NCBI GenBank assembly: GCA_019418545.1
Contig: DYBQ01000003.1
Location: 1-64,000 of the forward strand
Origin: Clostridiales bacterium
Lineage (GTDB): Bacteria; Bacillota; Clostridia; Oscillospirales; Acutalibacteraceae
Reading direction: 5' to 3'
Length of the DNA: 64,000 bases
Part shown: positions 54,475 through 62,689 of the stretch, piece after piece
Layout: each line of letters starts with the position of its first letter
Numbering within the stretch: position 1 is the stretch's first letter
The notes under the pieces: model-generated
What the model was told of the DNA's origin: nothing
Databases searched by the model: none
What the model saw: the letters and a program-made list of their open reading frames with translations, nothing else
Translations under genes and position numbers: made by a program

Positions 54475-56182
54475 GATTTCCCCCTCCAATCTGCGAAGCA
54501 TAAATCGCCTGATAGGCAGAGCACTTTGCCATCAGTTCTTCATGGCTCCCGAATCCCCGGACAAAACCGTTATCCATACACAAAATTCTGTCTGCCCGTC
54601 GGACAGTGGAAATTCGCTGACTAATGAGCAATACGGTACAATCTGCCGCCTTTTCTCTCAGCCCATTTAAAACGGCTGCTTCTGTTTCCGCATCCAAGGC
54701 GCTGGTGCAGTCATCCAAAATGAGAATCCGCGGGTTGCGCACCAAGGCCCTCGCCAAGGCCAGACGTTGTTTTTGTCCACCAGACAAGTTTACGCCTCCC
54801 TGTCCCAGCAGCGTTTCGTAGCCATTTTCTGTTTTTTGTATAAAAGAATCGGCTTTGGCAATGGCCGCTGCATTTTGAATCTCTTCATCTGAAGCATCCC
54901 GTCTTCCCCAACGAAGATTTTCCAAAATGGTGCCGGTAAACAACAAGGCCTTTTGCGGGACTACTGACACTACGCTCCTGAGTTCAGTTTCAGAAACTTC
55001 ATTTACGTCTGCTCCATCCACCAAAATTCTTCCTTCGCTTGCATCATAAAAGCGGGGGACCAAATTGACCAGCGTACTTTTTCCAGAGCCGGTTGGCCCA
55101 ATAATTCCAATGGTTTCGCCCGGCTCTGCCTGAAAGCTGATGTGGTGCAGTGCGGGAGTAGCCGAGCCAGCATAGGTAAAGGAAACGTCTTGAAACACGA
55201 CTTTCCCTTTCCAGTTGGGATGTTCGGGATTTTTTGGGGATTCCTGCGCTGGTGTTTCTTCCAAAATCTCGCGGATTCTATTGGAAGAAGCCATGGCTCT
55301 CACGGCTGTATTCAAAATATTGGAGACCATTCCAAGGGCAAAAAGGATTTGTGTCATATAATTGACCGAAGCCATCAGACGCCCGATTTCCGTGCTGTTT
55401 TGTGCATTGGAAACCCATAAAAGCACAACGATTCCCAGATTGACTGTCAGATTAATCAGCGGCGCAAAAATTGCCATAATCCGCATAGCTCCGGTTCCTG
55501 CCATTGCGAGCTCTTTTGATGCCCCTGTAAACCGGGCTTCCTCCTGCTCTTCCCCACGAAATGCCTTTACCACCCGGATGGAGGATAAAAACTCCCGGCT
55601 GACGGTATTCAAACGGTCCAGCTTCTCCTGTACCACTCCAAACCTGGGGTACCCCAGCTTCATATTGGCAATAATCAACACGGCGGCAATCATCAAGATA
55701 ACACCTATCATGGGAAGCTGCTGCGGGGTTTGCATAATTACTAGTATAATTGCCCCAATACAGGTGATGGGAGCCTTGGCCATAATCCGCATACAGCCAT
55801 TGATAAATTCCTGTACCTGGGTAACATCATTGGTAATGCGGGTAATAATCGAGCCAGGCTGCAACCTGTCTATGTTTTCCAGAGACAGGGTTTGTACCTT
55901 TCGGTACATATCAGAGCGAATTTCCCGGGCAATGGTCTGGGATGTGCGGTTTGCCAATATATTTCGCATCACAGCACCAAGGGCTCCCAGTGCCGCTATC
56001 AGCAGCATAATTCCACCATATTGCAAAATTTTTCCCAAATCAGCCTGCTTCACACCGTTATCCACAATTTGTGCCATAAAGGCCGGCTGTAAAAGGTCTG
56101 CCATTGCTTCCAGTGTTAAAAAGGACAGGGCCGCCAGGAAAAGCCCCAAATGTCTTCTAATATAATGCAGGATTTGCCTCAT
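54467..56182 (-). CDS. Heterodimeric ABC exporter subunit with degenerate Walker B
   Basis: 571 residues: exporter domain then ATPase. Walker A GPTGSGKST and canonical signature NLSGGQKQR, but Walker B ILILDDCTSALD has Asp in place of the catalytic Glu. Together with its partner this leaves one full ATP site. AAGGGGG lies upstream of the ATG. First gene of the two-gene operon, divergent from the GNAT gene. Confidence 0.92.
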   Translation of the reverse strand: MRQILHYIRRHLGLFLAALSFLTLEAMADLLQPAFMAQIVDNGVKQADLGKILQYGGIMLLIAALGALGAVMRNILANRTSQTIAREIRSDMYRKVQTLSLENIDRLQPGSIITRITNDVTQVQEFINGCMRIMAKAPITCIGAIILVIMQTPQQLPMIGVILMIAAVLIIANMKLGYPRFGVVQEKLDRLNTVSREFLSSIRVVKAFRGEEQEEARFTGASKELAMAGTGAMRIMAIFAPLINLTVNLGIVVLLWVSNAQNSTEIGRLMASVNYMTQILFALGMVSNILNTAVRAMASSNRIREILEETPAQESPKNPEHPNWKGKVVFQDVSFTYAGSATPALHHISFQAEPGETIGIIGPTGSGKSTLVNLVPRFYDASEGRILVDGADVNEVSETELRSVVSVVPQKALLFTGTILENLRWGRRDASDEEIQNAAAIAKADSFIQKTENGYETLLGQGGVNLSGGQKQRLALARALVRNPRILILDDCTSALDAETEAAVLNGLREKAADCTVLLISQRISTVRRADRILCMDNGFVRGFGSHEELMAKCSAYQAIYASQIGGGNHG

Positions 56183-56241
56183 ATTTGTGCCCCCTTGCTA
56201 TCTGGGATGACTCCTGTACTTCTTTAAAAATGACTATTTCC

Positions 56242-56270
56242 ATTGTATCACTTTTCTAACCCCCCGACAA
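56242..56270 (-). promoter_or_regulatory. Promoter of ABC exporter operon
   Basis: TTGTCG (56270-56265), 17 bp, TACAAT (56247-56242) on the minus strand. Confidence 0.7.
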
Positions 56271-56292
56271 CGCACCCGCTATTCCGGGGTAA

Positions 56293-56320
56293 TTGACTTT
56301 GGTTTTCCTTATGGTATACT
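56293..56320 (+). promoter_or_regulatory. Promoter of GNAT gene
   Basis: TTGACT (56293-56298), 16 bp, TATACT (56315-56320) preceded by TGG. Transcription should start near 56327, which bears on the choice of start codon. Confidence 0.75.
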
Positions 56321-56357
56321 GATATAAATGATATACTCTCGAGAGGATGGGATATCC

Positions 56358-56906
56358 TTGACACTGGTAACACAACGATTGATTCTCCGTCCTTGGGAAG
56401 AATCCGATGCGCAGTCTCTGTATGAATACGCTAAAAATCCTGCTGTTGGCCCCATTGCCGGTTGGCCGGTGCATACTGACGTGGAAAACAGTCGGGAAAT
56501 CATTCGGAACGTTTTGTCTGCACCGGAAACTTATGCTGTTGTCCCTAAAGAATTTGGAAGACCTGTCGGCAGTATCGGCTTGATGATTGGCGAAAAAAGC
56601 AATTTTCCTCTTCCCGAAAATGAAGGAGAGATTGGATACTGGATTGGAGAGCCGTTCTGGGGACAGGGACTGATTCCAGAGGGAGTAATGGCTTTGCTGA
56701 CTCATGGCTTTGAGGAAATAGGGCTGTGTAAAATCTGGTGCGGTTATTTTGAAGGAAATGAAAAGTCCCGCCGGGTACAGGAAAAATGTGGCTTTTTGTA
56801 TCATCACACCAACTATAACCGGCTGTGGCAAAAAACCGGCGAAATCCGTACCGAACATATTTCCTGTTTGACTCGGGAACAATGGTTAAAAATTAGGAAG
56901 ACATAA
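56358..56906 (+). CDS. GNAT acetyltransferase, RimJ/RimL type
   Basis: 182 residues from a TTG. L-x-T-Q-R-L-I-L-R-P-W start, GEIGYWIGEPFWGQGLIPEG acetyl-CoA loop, GNEKSRRVQEKCGF motif B. Probably acetylates a protein N-terminus or small molecule. The TTG has AGAGGATGG 7 nt upstream and matches the family start. An ATG at 56328 adds ten residues but sits at the predicted transcription start without a ribosome site. Confidence 0.82.
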   Translation: MTLVTQRLILRPWEESDAQSLYEYAKNPAVGPIAGWPVHTDVENSREIIRNVLSAPETYAVVPKEFGRPVGSIGLMIGEKSNFPLPENEGEIGYWIGEPFWGQGLIPEGVMALLTHGFEEIGLCKIWCGYFEGNEKSRRVQEKCGFLYHHTNYNRLWQKTGEIRTEHISCLTREQWLKIRKT

Positions 56907-56907
56907 A

Positions 56908-56945
56908 AATCCGCTGTGAACCTGTTTGGCTCACAGCGGATTTTA
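56908..56945. terminator. Bidirectional terminator, GNAT / CoA-disulfide reductase
   Basis: AATCCGCTGTGA and TCACAGCGGATT with an 11-nt loop; T-run rightward and A-run on the left. Confidence 0.85.
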
Positions 56946-56956
56946 TTATGAAACAC

Positions 56957-58609
56957 TTATCCAAATATTGTTTGATACAGCCGATAGCCGCCGGAAAGGT
57001 TATACACGTCATAGCCATTTTGCATCAGAATACGGGCGGCAATATAACCGCGCAGGCCAATCTGGCAGGTTACGTAAATCGTCTTGTCTTTCGGGATTTC
57101 GTCCAGACGGCTGCGCAGGGAGTCCAGCGGGATATTGACGAAACCGGGAATAGTGCCGGCCAAATATTCCATGGGATTACGGGTATCCAGTAGGAAAGCA
57201 TGGGGGTCTTTGCTGATTTTCTCAATGTCGTGCCAATGGAAGGTCTTCACCAGGCCGCTCATCATGTTTTCAATGACATATCCGGCCATGTTCACCGGGT
57301 CTTTGGCGGAGCCAAAAGGCGGCGCATAGCACAGCTCCAGCTCGGTCAAATCTTTGGCGGTCATGCCCGCACGGATAGCCGTGGCGAACACGTCGCAGCG
57401 CTTGTCCACACCGTCATTGCCCACAATCTGCGCTCCCAGAATCTTGCCGGTTTCCTTTTCAAAAATGGTCTTGATGGACATATTGGTAGCGCCGGGATAA
57501 TAGGTGGCGTGGTTTGCGGAGAAGGTGAAGGACTTTTCATAGTTCAAATGCAGAGCCTTGGCGGTCTTTTCGGTGATGCCGGTGGAGGCGACAGCTAAAT
57601 CGAACACTTTTAGGATGGAGGAGCCCTGGGTGCCGGTGTAGCGGCTGGGAATGCCGCAGATATTGTCGGCAGCAATGCGTCCTTGCTTGTTGGCGGGGCC
57701 TGCCAGCGGAATATATCCCTTTTCGCCGGTGACAAAATGGGTAATCTCAATCAGGTCGCCCACGGCATAAATGCCGTCCACACCGGTTTCCATTGCGGAA
57801 TTGACAATCAGCGCGCCTTTGGCGTTGGCGGGCAGCCCGGCCTTGATGGCGATTTCGGAAGCGGGACGCACACCGATGGCCATGACCAACAAATCAGCGT
57901 CGATGGTTTCGCCGTTGACCGTTAGGGAAACGCCGGTTTCGGTGTCCTCAATCTTCTGCAAAGCGCTGCCCAACATCAGATGAAGTCCTTTCTGGCGCAT
58001 ATGGCCATGTACCTGTGCCGCCATGTCCGCGTCGATGGAGGGAATTACCTGGTCAGCCATTTCTACCAGCGTCACGTCCATGCCCAAATCGTGGAGGTTT
58101 TCGGCCACTTCCAAACCGATAAAGCCGCCGCCTGCCACCACCGCTTTTTTGGCCTGATGCTCTTCAATATAGGTCTTGACCGCTACGGTATCGGGGATGT
58201 TGCGGACGGTGAACACCTTTTTGGAATTAATGCCGGGGATGGGGGGCATGGCAGCGTCGGCGCCCATGGAGAGAATCAGGGAATCATAGCTCTCCTCGTA
58301 CTCTTCGCCGGTATTGTGGTTATGGATGGTAATGGTTTTGTTGTCGGGCTGAATGGAAACCGCCTCGCTGAACACGCGGACATCCACGTTGAAACGGGCC
58401 TTAAAGCTCTCGGGGGTCTGAAGGGTCAGTGCAGCACGGTCCTGAATGGTGCCGCCCAGATAGTAGGGCAGGCCGCAGTTGGCAAAGGAGATATAGGGGC
58501 CCCGTTCCACCACGACGATATGGGCGTTCTCGTCAAGACGGCGCAGACGGGCAGCAGCAGAAGCGCCGCCTGCCACGCCGCCGATGATGACAACTTTCTT
58601 CTGTTTCAT
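56957..58609 (-). CDS. CoA-disulfide reductase-like flavoprotein with rhodanese domain
   Basis: 550 residues. FAD-binding GGVAGGASAAARLRR, redox Cys in SFANCGLPYY, NAD loop VVAGGGFIGLEVAENL, and FAD loop GIYAVGDLIEI. A C-terminal rhodanese domain (about 460-550) has active Cys in VTCQIGLRGY. The fusion (CoADR-RHD/Npsr type) reduces CoA disulfides, persulfides or polysulfide with NAD(P)H. It lies 73 nt after the NapH-like gene in a redox operon. Codon use is more GC-rich than the surroundings. Confidence 0.92.
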   Translation of the reverse strand: MKQKKVVIIGGVAGGASAAARLRRLDENAHIVVVERGPYISFANCGLPYYLGGTIQDRAALTLQTPESFKARFNVDVRVFSEAVSIQPDNKTITIHNHNTGEEYEESYDSLILSMGADAAMPPIPGINSKKVFTVRNIPDTVAVKTYIEEHQAKKAVVAGGGFIGLEVAENLHDLGMDVTLVEMADQVIPSIDADMAAQVHGHMRQKGLHLMLGSALQKIEDTETGVSLTVNGETIDADLLVMAIGVRPASEIAIKAGLPANAKGALIVNSAMETGVDGIYAVGDLIEITHFVTGEKGYIPLAGPANKQGRIAADNICGIPSRYTGTQGSSILKVFDLAVASTGITEKTAKALHLNYEKSFTFSANHATYYPGATNMSIKTIFEKETGKILGAQIVGNDGVDKRCDVFATAIRAGMTAKDLTELELCYAPPFGSAKDPVNMAGYVIENMMSGLVKTFHWHDIEKISKDPHAFLLDTRNPMEYLAGTIPGFVNIPLDSLRSRLDEIPKDKTIYVTCQIGLRGYIAARILMQNGYDVYNLSGGYRLYQTIFG

Positions 58610-58682
58610 AGAAAATCAATCCTTTCTAAATTTTATTGACAGTATGGATTCTCAATCTTATATCAGTCGTGACGGAGGGAGT

Positions 58683-59270
58683 TCACTCCTGTCCCCGATT
58701 TTTAGCTTTACAGATTAGCTGGGTCATGGTGCCCATGGGGCAGTACACACACCAGGAGCGGGGTTTGAACATGGCCATGGTGAGAATTCCCAGTACCGTA
58801 GAGGTCAGCATCACGCTGTAAAAACCAAAGGCAAACTGTGCCGCCCACGGCGTTACCAGTCCGTCGGTATAAGCCCACTGCCACGGCAGGCGGAAAGTCC
58901 ACAAAAGGGTGACGGTTTGCTGTAAACTGTTGCTTCCGGCGAACACCAGCCAGGTGACATACAGCATATTGAAAAACATAATCATGAAAAAGGTAAGAAA
59001 CCCGTACCGGAACCACTTGGAGCGAATCCAGGCCGGAATGGGCTTATTGCGGGAAAGATGGAGTTTTTCCCCCAGCAGGCTGAACAGCTGCCCGCGGCCG
59101 CAATATTTGTTGCAATAGGCTTTATTGCCGCGGATGACCGAGATTAGCAGCGGGACAATAAAGCAAATTAATCCCAGCCACGCAAACAGGATGTTAACAA
59201 AACCCAAAATCAGATACAGCCCGGATGCAATCCAGAGCCAGTCATACCAGCGTGTTTTTGTTTTCATCAT
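58683..59270 (-). CDS. NapH-like 4Fe-4S membrane protein
   Basis: 195 residues and four to five membrane helices. Two cysteine clusters face the cytoplasm: CNKYCGRG and a C-terminal CVYCPMGTMTQLIC. This resembles the NapH/CcoG/NosR-type quinol-linked electron carriers, though shorter. The start overlaps the ferredoxin stop (ATGA); the second ATG, at 59267, is equally possible and better spaced from GGAGG. Likely passes electrons between membrane and the ferredoxin. Confidence 0.78.
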   Translation of the reverse strand: MMKTKTRWYDWLWIASGLYLILGFVNILFAWLGLICFIVPLLISVIRGNKAYCNKYCGRGQLFSLLGEKLHLSRNKPIPAWIRSKWFRYGFLTFFMIMFFNMLYVTWLVFAGSNSLQQTVTLLWTFRLPWQWAYTDGLVTPWAAQFAFGFYSVMLTSTVLGILTMAMFKPRSWCVYCPMGTMTQLICKAKNRGQE

Positions 59271-59467
59271 ATCACCTCCCGGGCAACAATCGAAATCACG
59301 TCAGCGGGACATTTTTTCGCACACAGCCCGCATCCCACACACAACTCCGGGTCAATCACCGCATACACGCCCCGGGGAATCGAAATTGCCTTTCGCGGGC
59401 ACACCTTCATGCAGCACCCGCAAGCCACGCACTCTTTTTGGGAAACCTGCGCCAGTTTCTTTGCCAT
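59267..59467 (-). CDS. Small 2[4Fe-4S] ferredoxin
   Basis: 66 residues with C-V-A-C-G-C-C-M-K-V-C-P and C-V-G-C-G-L-C-A-K-K-C-P, the standard clostridial double-cluster pattern. First gene of the operon. AGGAGG lies upstream of the ATG. Promoter region carries a possible CRP/FNR-type palindrome. Confidence 0.92.
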   Translation of the reverse strand: MAKKLAQVSQKECVACGCCMKVCPRKAISIPRGVYAVIDPELCVGCGLCAKKCPADVISIVAREVI

Positions 59468-59502
59468 AAAACGCTCCTCCTGTTTCTTGCTTGTGTGGGT
59501 TT

Positions 59503-59546
59503 ATCATAGCACTTTTTCCCTGGCTCTTCTGTGCGTTGGTCACACA
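59503..59546 (-). promoter_or_regulatory. Ferredoxin operon promoter with CRP/FNR-like palindrome at about -42
   Basis: TATGAT (59508-59503) has no good -35. The palindrome TGTGTGACCAACGCACA (59546-59530) is centred about 42 bp before the expected start, the usual place of class II CRP/FNR activators. Confidence 0.4.
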
Positions 59547-59595
59547 ATTAAACAGTTTGTTGTAAATTCAAAAACTAAATATACATATCGTATAA

Positions 59596-59624
59596 TTGAA
59601 AACCGCTCGACAACGTGCTATAAT
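59596..59624 (+). promoter_or_regulatory. Promoter of leader peptide-methyltransferase unit
   Basis: TTGAAA (59596-59601), 17 bp, TATAAT (59619-59624). Confidence 0.8.
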
Positions 59625-59658
59625 CAAAACCAGAATCAACGAAGGAGGGTGAACGCAT

Positions 59659-59694
59659 ATGCGGACACCGCGAATTAACGGCCGGGTGCAGTAA
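59659..59694 (+). CDS. Possible 11-residue leader peptide
   Basis: ATG-CGG-ACA to CAG-TAA encodes MRTPRINGRVQ. The very strong ribosome site AAGGAGGGTGA lies 6 nt upstream. Four of the codons are for Arg or Pro. Its end is embedded in the 5' arm of the hairpin below, so ribosome position could control folding. Function inferred from layout. Confidence 0.55.
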   Translation: MRTPRINGRVQ

Positions 59695-59757
59695 CCGCAA
59701 ATCATCGACTGCATTCGGCGAATTAGGATGATTGGGAGACTGCACCCCTTCTATTCT
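59684..59757 (+). promoter_or_regulatory. Attenuator-like hairpin set
   Basis: GGGTGCAGT (59684-59692) can pair with ACTGCACCC (59739-59747), which is followed by CTTCTATTCTT. Inside, AATCATC (59700-59706) pairs with GATGATT (59727-59733). Alternatively TGCAGT (59687-59692) pairs with ACTGCA (59708-59713), which breaks the long hairpin. These exclusive pairs and the peptide stop codon inside arm 1 suggest attenuation. Confidence 0.5.
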
Positions 59758-59787
59758 TATCAATCGAAATTGGAAGGAGCAATCTCT

Positions 59788-60561
59788 GTGAATCAACTGA
59801 ACCATCAGGAAAAACAGGCGTTGTATCGCCTTTGGAAAGAAGAAGAAGCCGCAACCTTTACGGGCTGGGATTTTTCCCATCTCGACGGCCGCTGTCAGGA
59901 CGGAAAACTCCCATGGGACTATGAAGCCATGGCTCGCTTGCTGCTGCGTCCGGAAAAAGAGCTGCTGGACATGGGCACCGGTGGTGGAGAATTTTTGCTG
60001 ACACTGGGACACCCCGGGGAACATACCACGGTAACGGAGGGGTATCCGCCCAATGTGCAGCTGTGCCGCCAGCGGCTGGAACCGCTGGGCATCCAGGTGG
60101 TGGAAGCGTGTGGGGAAGACCCGCTTCCGCTGGAAAGTGAACGCTTTGATGTAATTTTGAACCGCCACGAGGATTTTCGAGCGGAAGAAATTTTCCGGCT
60201 GCTGAAGCCCGGCGGAGTCTTCCTCACCCAGCAGGTGGGCGGCCAAAATGACAACGACCTTTCCCGGGTGCTGATTCCCGGCTTTGTGCCCCAGTATCCC
60301 CACCACACGCTGGCAAACAATCGCCGCCTGCTGGAAGAAGCCGGTCTGGTGATACGGGAAGCGAAAGAGCATTTTTCGCCCATCCGGTTTTTTGACGTGG
60401 GGGCACTAATCTATTTTGCGAAGATTCTGCCGTGGGAATTCCCGGGCTTTACGGTAGACGGTTGTCTCGAAACCCTCTTCCAGCTGGAAGAGCAGCGCCG
60501 CCGGGACGGTTTTGTGGAAGGAACAGAGCACCGCTTTTTGCTGCTGGCCGAAAAACGGTGA
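59788..60561 (+). CDS. Class I SAM-dependent methyltransferase
   Basis: 257 residues from a GTG (AAGGAG lies 8 nt upstream). SAM-binding motif I LLDMGTGGGEFLL, acidic motif VTEGYPPNVQLC, motif near FDVILNRHEDF, and LLKPGGVFLTQQVGG. Substrate unknown. The leader-peptide arrangement upstream is reminiscent of inducible resistance methyltransferases, but the sequence is not an Erm protein. The frame extends upstream to 59728 through the attenuator; that start lacks a ribosome site. Confidence 0.85.
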   Translation: MNQLNHQEKQALYRLWKEEEAATFTGWDFSHLDGRCQDGKLPWDYEAMARLLLRPEKELLDMGTGGGEFLLTLGHPGEHTTVTEGYPPNVQLCRQRLEPLGIQVVEACGEDPLPLESERFDVILNRHEDFRAEEIFRLLKPGGVFLTQQVGGQNDNDLSRVLIPGFVPQYPHHTLANNRRLLEEAGLVIREAKEHFSPIRFFDVGALIYFAKILPWEFPGFTVDGCLETLFQLEEQRRRDGFVEGTEHRFLLLAEKR

Positions 60562-60598
60562 CAGATAGGATATTATATATAGAAAGGGAAGTGTAGCA

Positions 60599-60781
60599 AT
60601 GGCTGGAAAAAGCAACTGTGACTGCTGTGCCAGTTATGTGTTTGACGATGAGTATGGCTATTACCGGTGCGATGTGAATTTGGACGAGGACGAGATGGAG
60701 CAGTTCCTGAGGGGAACGCTGGACAACTGCCCGTATTATCAGCCCTATGACGAGTATAAGATTGTACAGAAACAGAACTAA
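60599..60781 (+). CDS. Small conserved cysteine-rich protein (DUF6472-like)
   Basis: 60 residues, C-D-C-C near the start, then YRC, then NCPYYQPYDEYKIV. Strongly acidic middle (NLDEDEMEQF). The Cys pattern suggests metal binding. I recall this shape as the small clostridial DUF6472 family but cannot check. 37 nt after the methyltransferase and probably on its transcript. Confidence 0.75.
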   Translation: MAGKSNCDCCASYVFDDEYGYYRCDVNLDEDEMEQFLRGTLDNCPYYQPYDEYKIVQKQN

Positions 60782-60791
60782 ATCTTAAGAG

Positions 60792-60836
60792 AAGGTGTGT
60801 TTGGCGAGATGTTATCCGCTAAACACACCTTTTTCT
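60792..60836 (+). terminator. Terminator of methyltransferase operon
   Basis: AAGGTGTGTTT and AAACACACCTT arms with a T-rich tail. Confidence 0.85.
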
Positions 60837-60840
60837 TTAT

Positions 60841-61230
60841 AGCATTTGTTACAACTCAGATAAATTGGTTACAAAAGTTACAAGAATTTCAAAATAAAAA
60901 AGCAAAATACCCGTATTTATATTCATTCTTTTAATTTTCAAAATTGGAATAAAAATAAAATTGCGGCTGTACTATCCGATTTTTTTGAAGTAATTCATTT
61001 TTAAATTTGCAAAATATAGAATAATTATTCACAATTCCTCGCTATACCCAATTGGTAACAAGTTTGTAACCTTTAAATTGTGTCACTTTGCACATGGGAA
61101 AAACCAAGCCGGGTGACATAAAAAAGAAAATAAACCCGTTATTTGCTGTTTTTTCAAATCTATTTTTCTGAATACGATTTTTAAAAATACAATATACAGC
61201 ATAATCACCAAAAATATCGCTTTTTGAAAT
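60841..61230. other. AT-rich intergenic region with GTTACAA motifs
   Basis: About 390 bp without a gene. GTTACAA occurs at 60848, 60868 and 60877, and the near-palindrome GGTAACAAGTTTGTAACC at 61054-61071. A TGTCAC/GTGACA stem with a 26-nt interior lies near 61079-61117. I recognise no riboswitch; the conserved bases of the c-di-AMP (ydaO) motif were not found. Confidence 0.4.
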
Positions 61231-61259
61231 TTGACATTCGGGAAACCAACGCATATAAT
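61231..61259 (+). promoter_or_regulatory. Consensus promoter of 3D-domain gene
   Basis: TTGACA (61231-61236), 17 bp, TATAAT (61254-61259): perfect sigma-A hexamers. The leader (about 75 nt) carries a GCTGTCG/CGACAGC hairpin. Confidence 0.9.
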
Positions 61260-61341
61260 ACCCACAGCGTTGCAAATCCAAAAATCTGAATGCTGTCGGC
61301 TCAGTTTTTCTGTCACGACAGCCAAGACAAAGGAGAAGCTT

Positions 61342-62565
61342 ATGCACTTCAAAAAGTTGACAAAGAAAAAACTGAATATGGTGGCCCGTAATGTGGTGGC
61401 CCTCTCTATCATGATGATGGTTTGCGTTGGTTCCGTCATAACGGTTATGGCAAAGACTGTAGAAGTTACGATTGTGGACAACGATGAGACAACCGCCATC
61501 AGTATGATGGACCCCTCCAAGGATGCTGTCCTTGAAACTGCCATTCGTTATCAGCGCATTGATGCCGTCAACGATGATGATTCCGTAGTTTTCGATTCCG
61601 ACTCTAACACCTTAACAATCCGTCGCGGTATTGAGGTAACGGTTACTGCTGATGGTGAAAGCCGTACCGTAGATATGTACTATGGTGATACGGTGGCTCA
61701 GGCAGTTAGCAAGGCCGGTTTTGTTTGCGGAGAAAATGACAAGCTGTCCATGGACAGTGACGAAGTCCTGACGGACGACAGCAAGCTCACCCTGACTCGT
61801 TATTATCATGTCAGTGTGATTTCGGATGGCGAAACCCACAACCTGCTGCTGCAGGAAGGTGATGTACAGTCTGCACTTAATGCCGCTTCTGTAACCCTTG
61901 GAAAAGAAGACTCGGCTGATGCAAAACTGGATGCACCTTTGACCGAAGGCATGGAGATTCACATTTCCCGTGTCACTTATGAAGAAGAAACACAAACTGA
62001 GACTGTAGATTATGCGGTAAAAGAGGTAGACTCTTCTTCTCTCTATGTTGGCGAAACCAAAGTGCAGACCGAAGGTGTGGAAGGTGAACGCACCATTGTG
62101 TATCGCAACAAGCTGGTAAACGGCAATGTAGTAGATACTGAAGAGATTTCTAATGAAATCACCAAAGAACCGGTAGACAAAGTGGTGCTGGTTGGAACCA
62201 AAAAACGTCCTTCTGGATATGCAAGTATTTCTTCTGACGGTACCCTTATTGACCACAACGGCAACCAGGTTTCTTACACTAGAGCACTTACCGGACGCTG
62301 CACCGCTTATACTGGCGGTGGTTGGACTGCTACTGGCCGTCCAGCGCAATATGGTAATATTGCTGTAAATCCTGATGTCATCCCCTATGGCTCCAAGCTG
62401 TATATCTGCTCTCCCGACGGCTCTATTGTTTATGGATATGCCACGGCAGCAGATACCGGTGGATTTGCAAGTATGGGCTATATCATGGCGGATTTATATT
62501 ATGATACCTATCAGGAATGCGCTAATTTTGGTGTCCGAGAGATGACCATTTATGTGTTATCCTAA
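61342..62565 (+). CDS. Secreted DUF348-G5-3D wall protein (YabE/RpfB type)
   Basis: 407 residues. Signal segment to about 38, two to three ubiquitin-like DUF348 repeats (each with G-x-x-x-x-V-x-x-x-G-x-x-x-x-V-x-M/L-x-x-G-D-x-V-x-x-A), G5 domain (about 215-300), and C-terminal 3D domain (AYTGGGWTATG, IAVNPDVIPYGSKLYI, ATAADTGG, IMADLYYD). The family cuts peptidoglycan with three acidic residues. The first is Asn here (AVNP), as I recall from many clostridial members. AAAGGAG lies 6 nt before the ATG; strong promoter. Probably a lytic or resuscitation-type wall enzyme. Confidence 0.9.
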   Translation: MHFKKLTKKKLNMVARNVVALSIMMMVCVGSVITVMAKTVEVTIVDNDETTAISMMDPSKDAVLETAIRYQRIDAVNDDDSVVFDSDSNTLTIRRGIEVTVTADGESRTVDMYYGDTVAQAVSKAGFVCGENDKLSMDSDEVLTDDSKLTLTRYYHVSVISDGETHNLLLQEGDVQSALNAASVTLGKEDSADAKLDAPLTEGMEIHISRVTYEEETQTETVDYAVKEVDSSSLYVGETKVQTEGVEGERTIVYRNKLVNGNVVDTEEISNEITKEPVDKVVLVGTKKRPSGYASISSDGTLIDHNGNQVSYTRALTGRCTAYTGGGWTATGRPAQYGNIAVNPDVIPYGSKLYICSPDGSIVYGYATAADTGGFASMGYIMADLYYDTYQECANFGVREMTIYVLS

Positions 62566-62574
62566 GTAAAATGA

Positions 62575-62608
62575 AAAGGCAAAGCAGATAACTGCTTTGC
62601 CTTTTTTG
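62575..62608 (+). terminator. Terminator of 3D-domain gene
   Basis: AAAAGGCAAAGCAG and CTGCTTTGCCTTTT around ATAA, then Ts. Confidence 0.92.
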
Positions 62609-62654
62609 TTTTATCACAATTCCCCGGCTTCTGCTATTCCAATGTTTTTTGAAA

Positions 62655-62683
62655 CAAAAAACGACCACCCGATTGGGTGGCCG
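62655..62683 (-). terminator. Terminator of 5S rRNA gene
   Basis: Leftward CGGCCACCC-AATC-GGGTGGTCG followed by TTTTTTG, beginning 6 nt after the rRNA end. Confidence 0.9.
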
Positions 62684-62689
62684 CTTTAT

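Noticed and set aside
61079..61330. c-di-AMP (ydaO) riboswitch before the 3D-domain gene
   Set aside because: These switches often precede wall hydrolase genes, but the conserved bases are not seen and the promoter leaves a leader of only about 75 nt.
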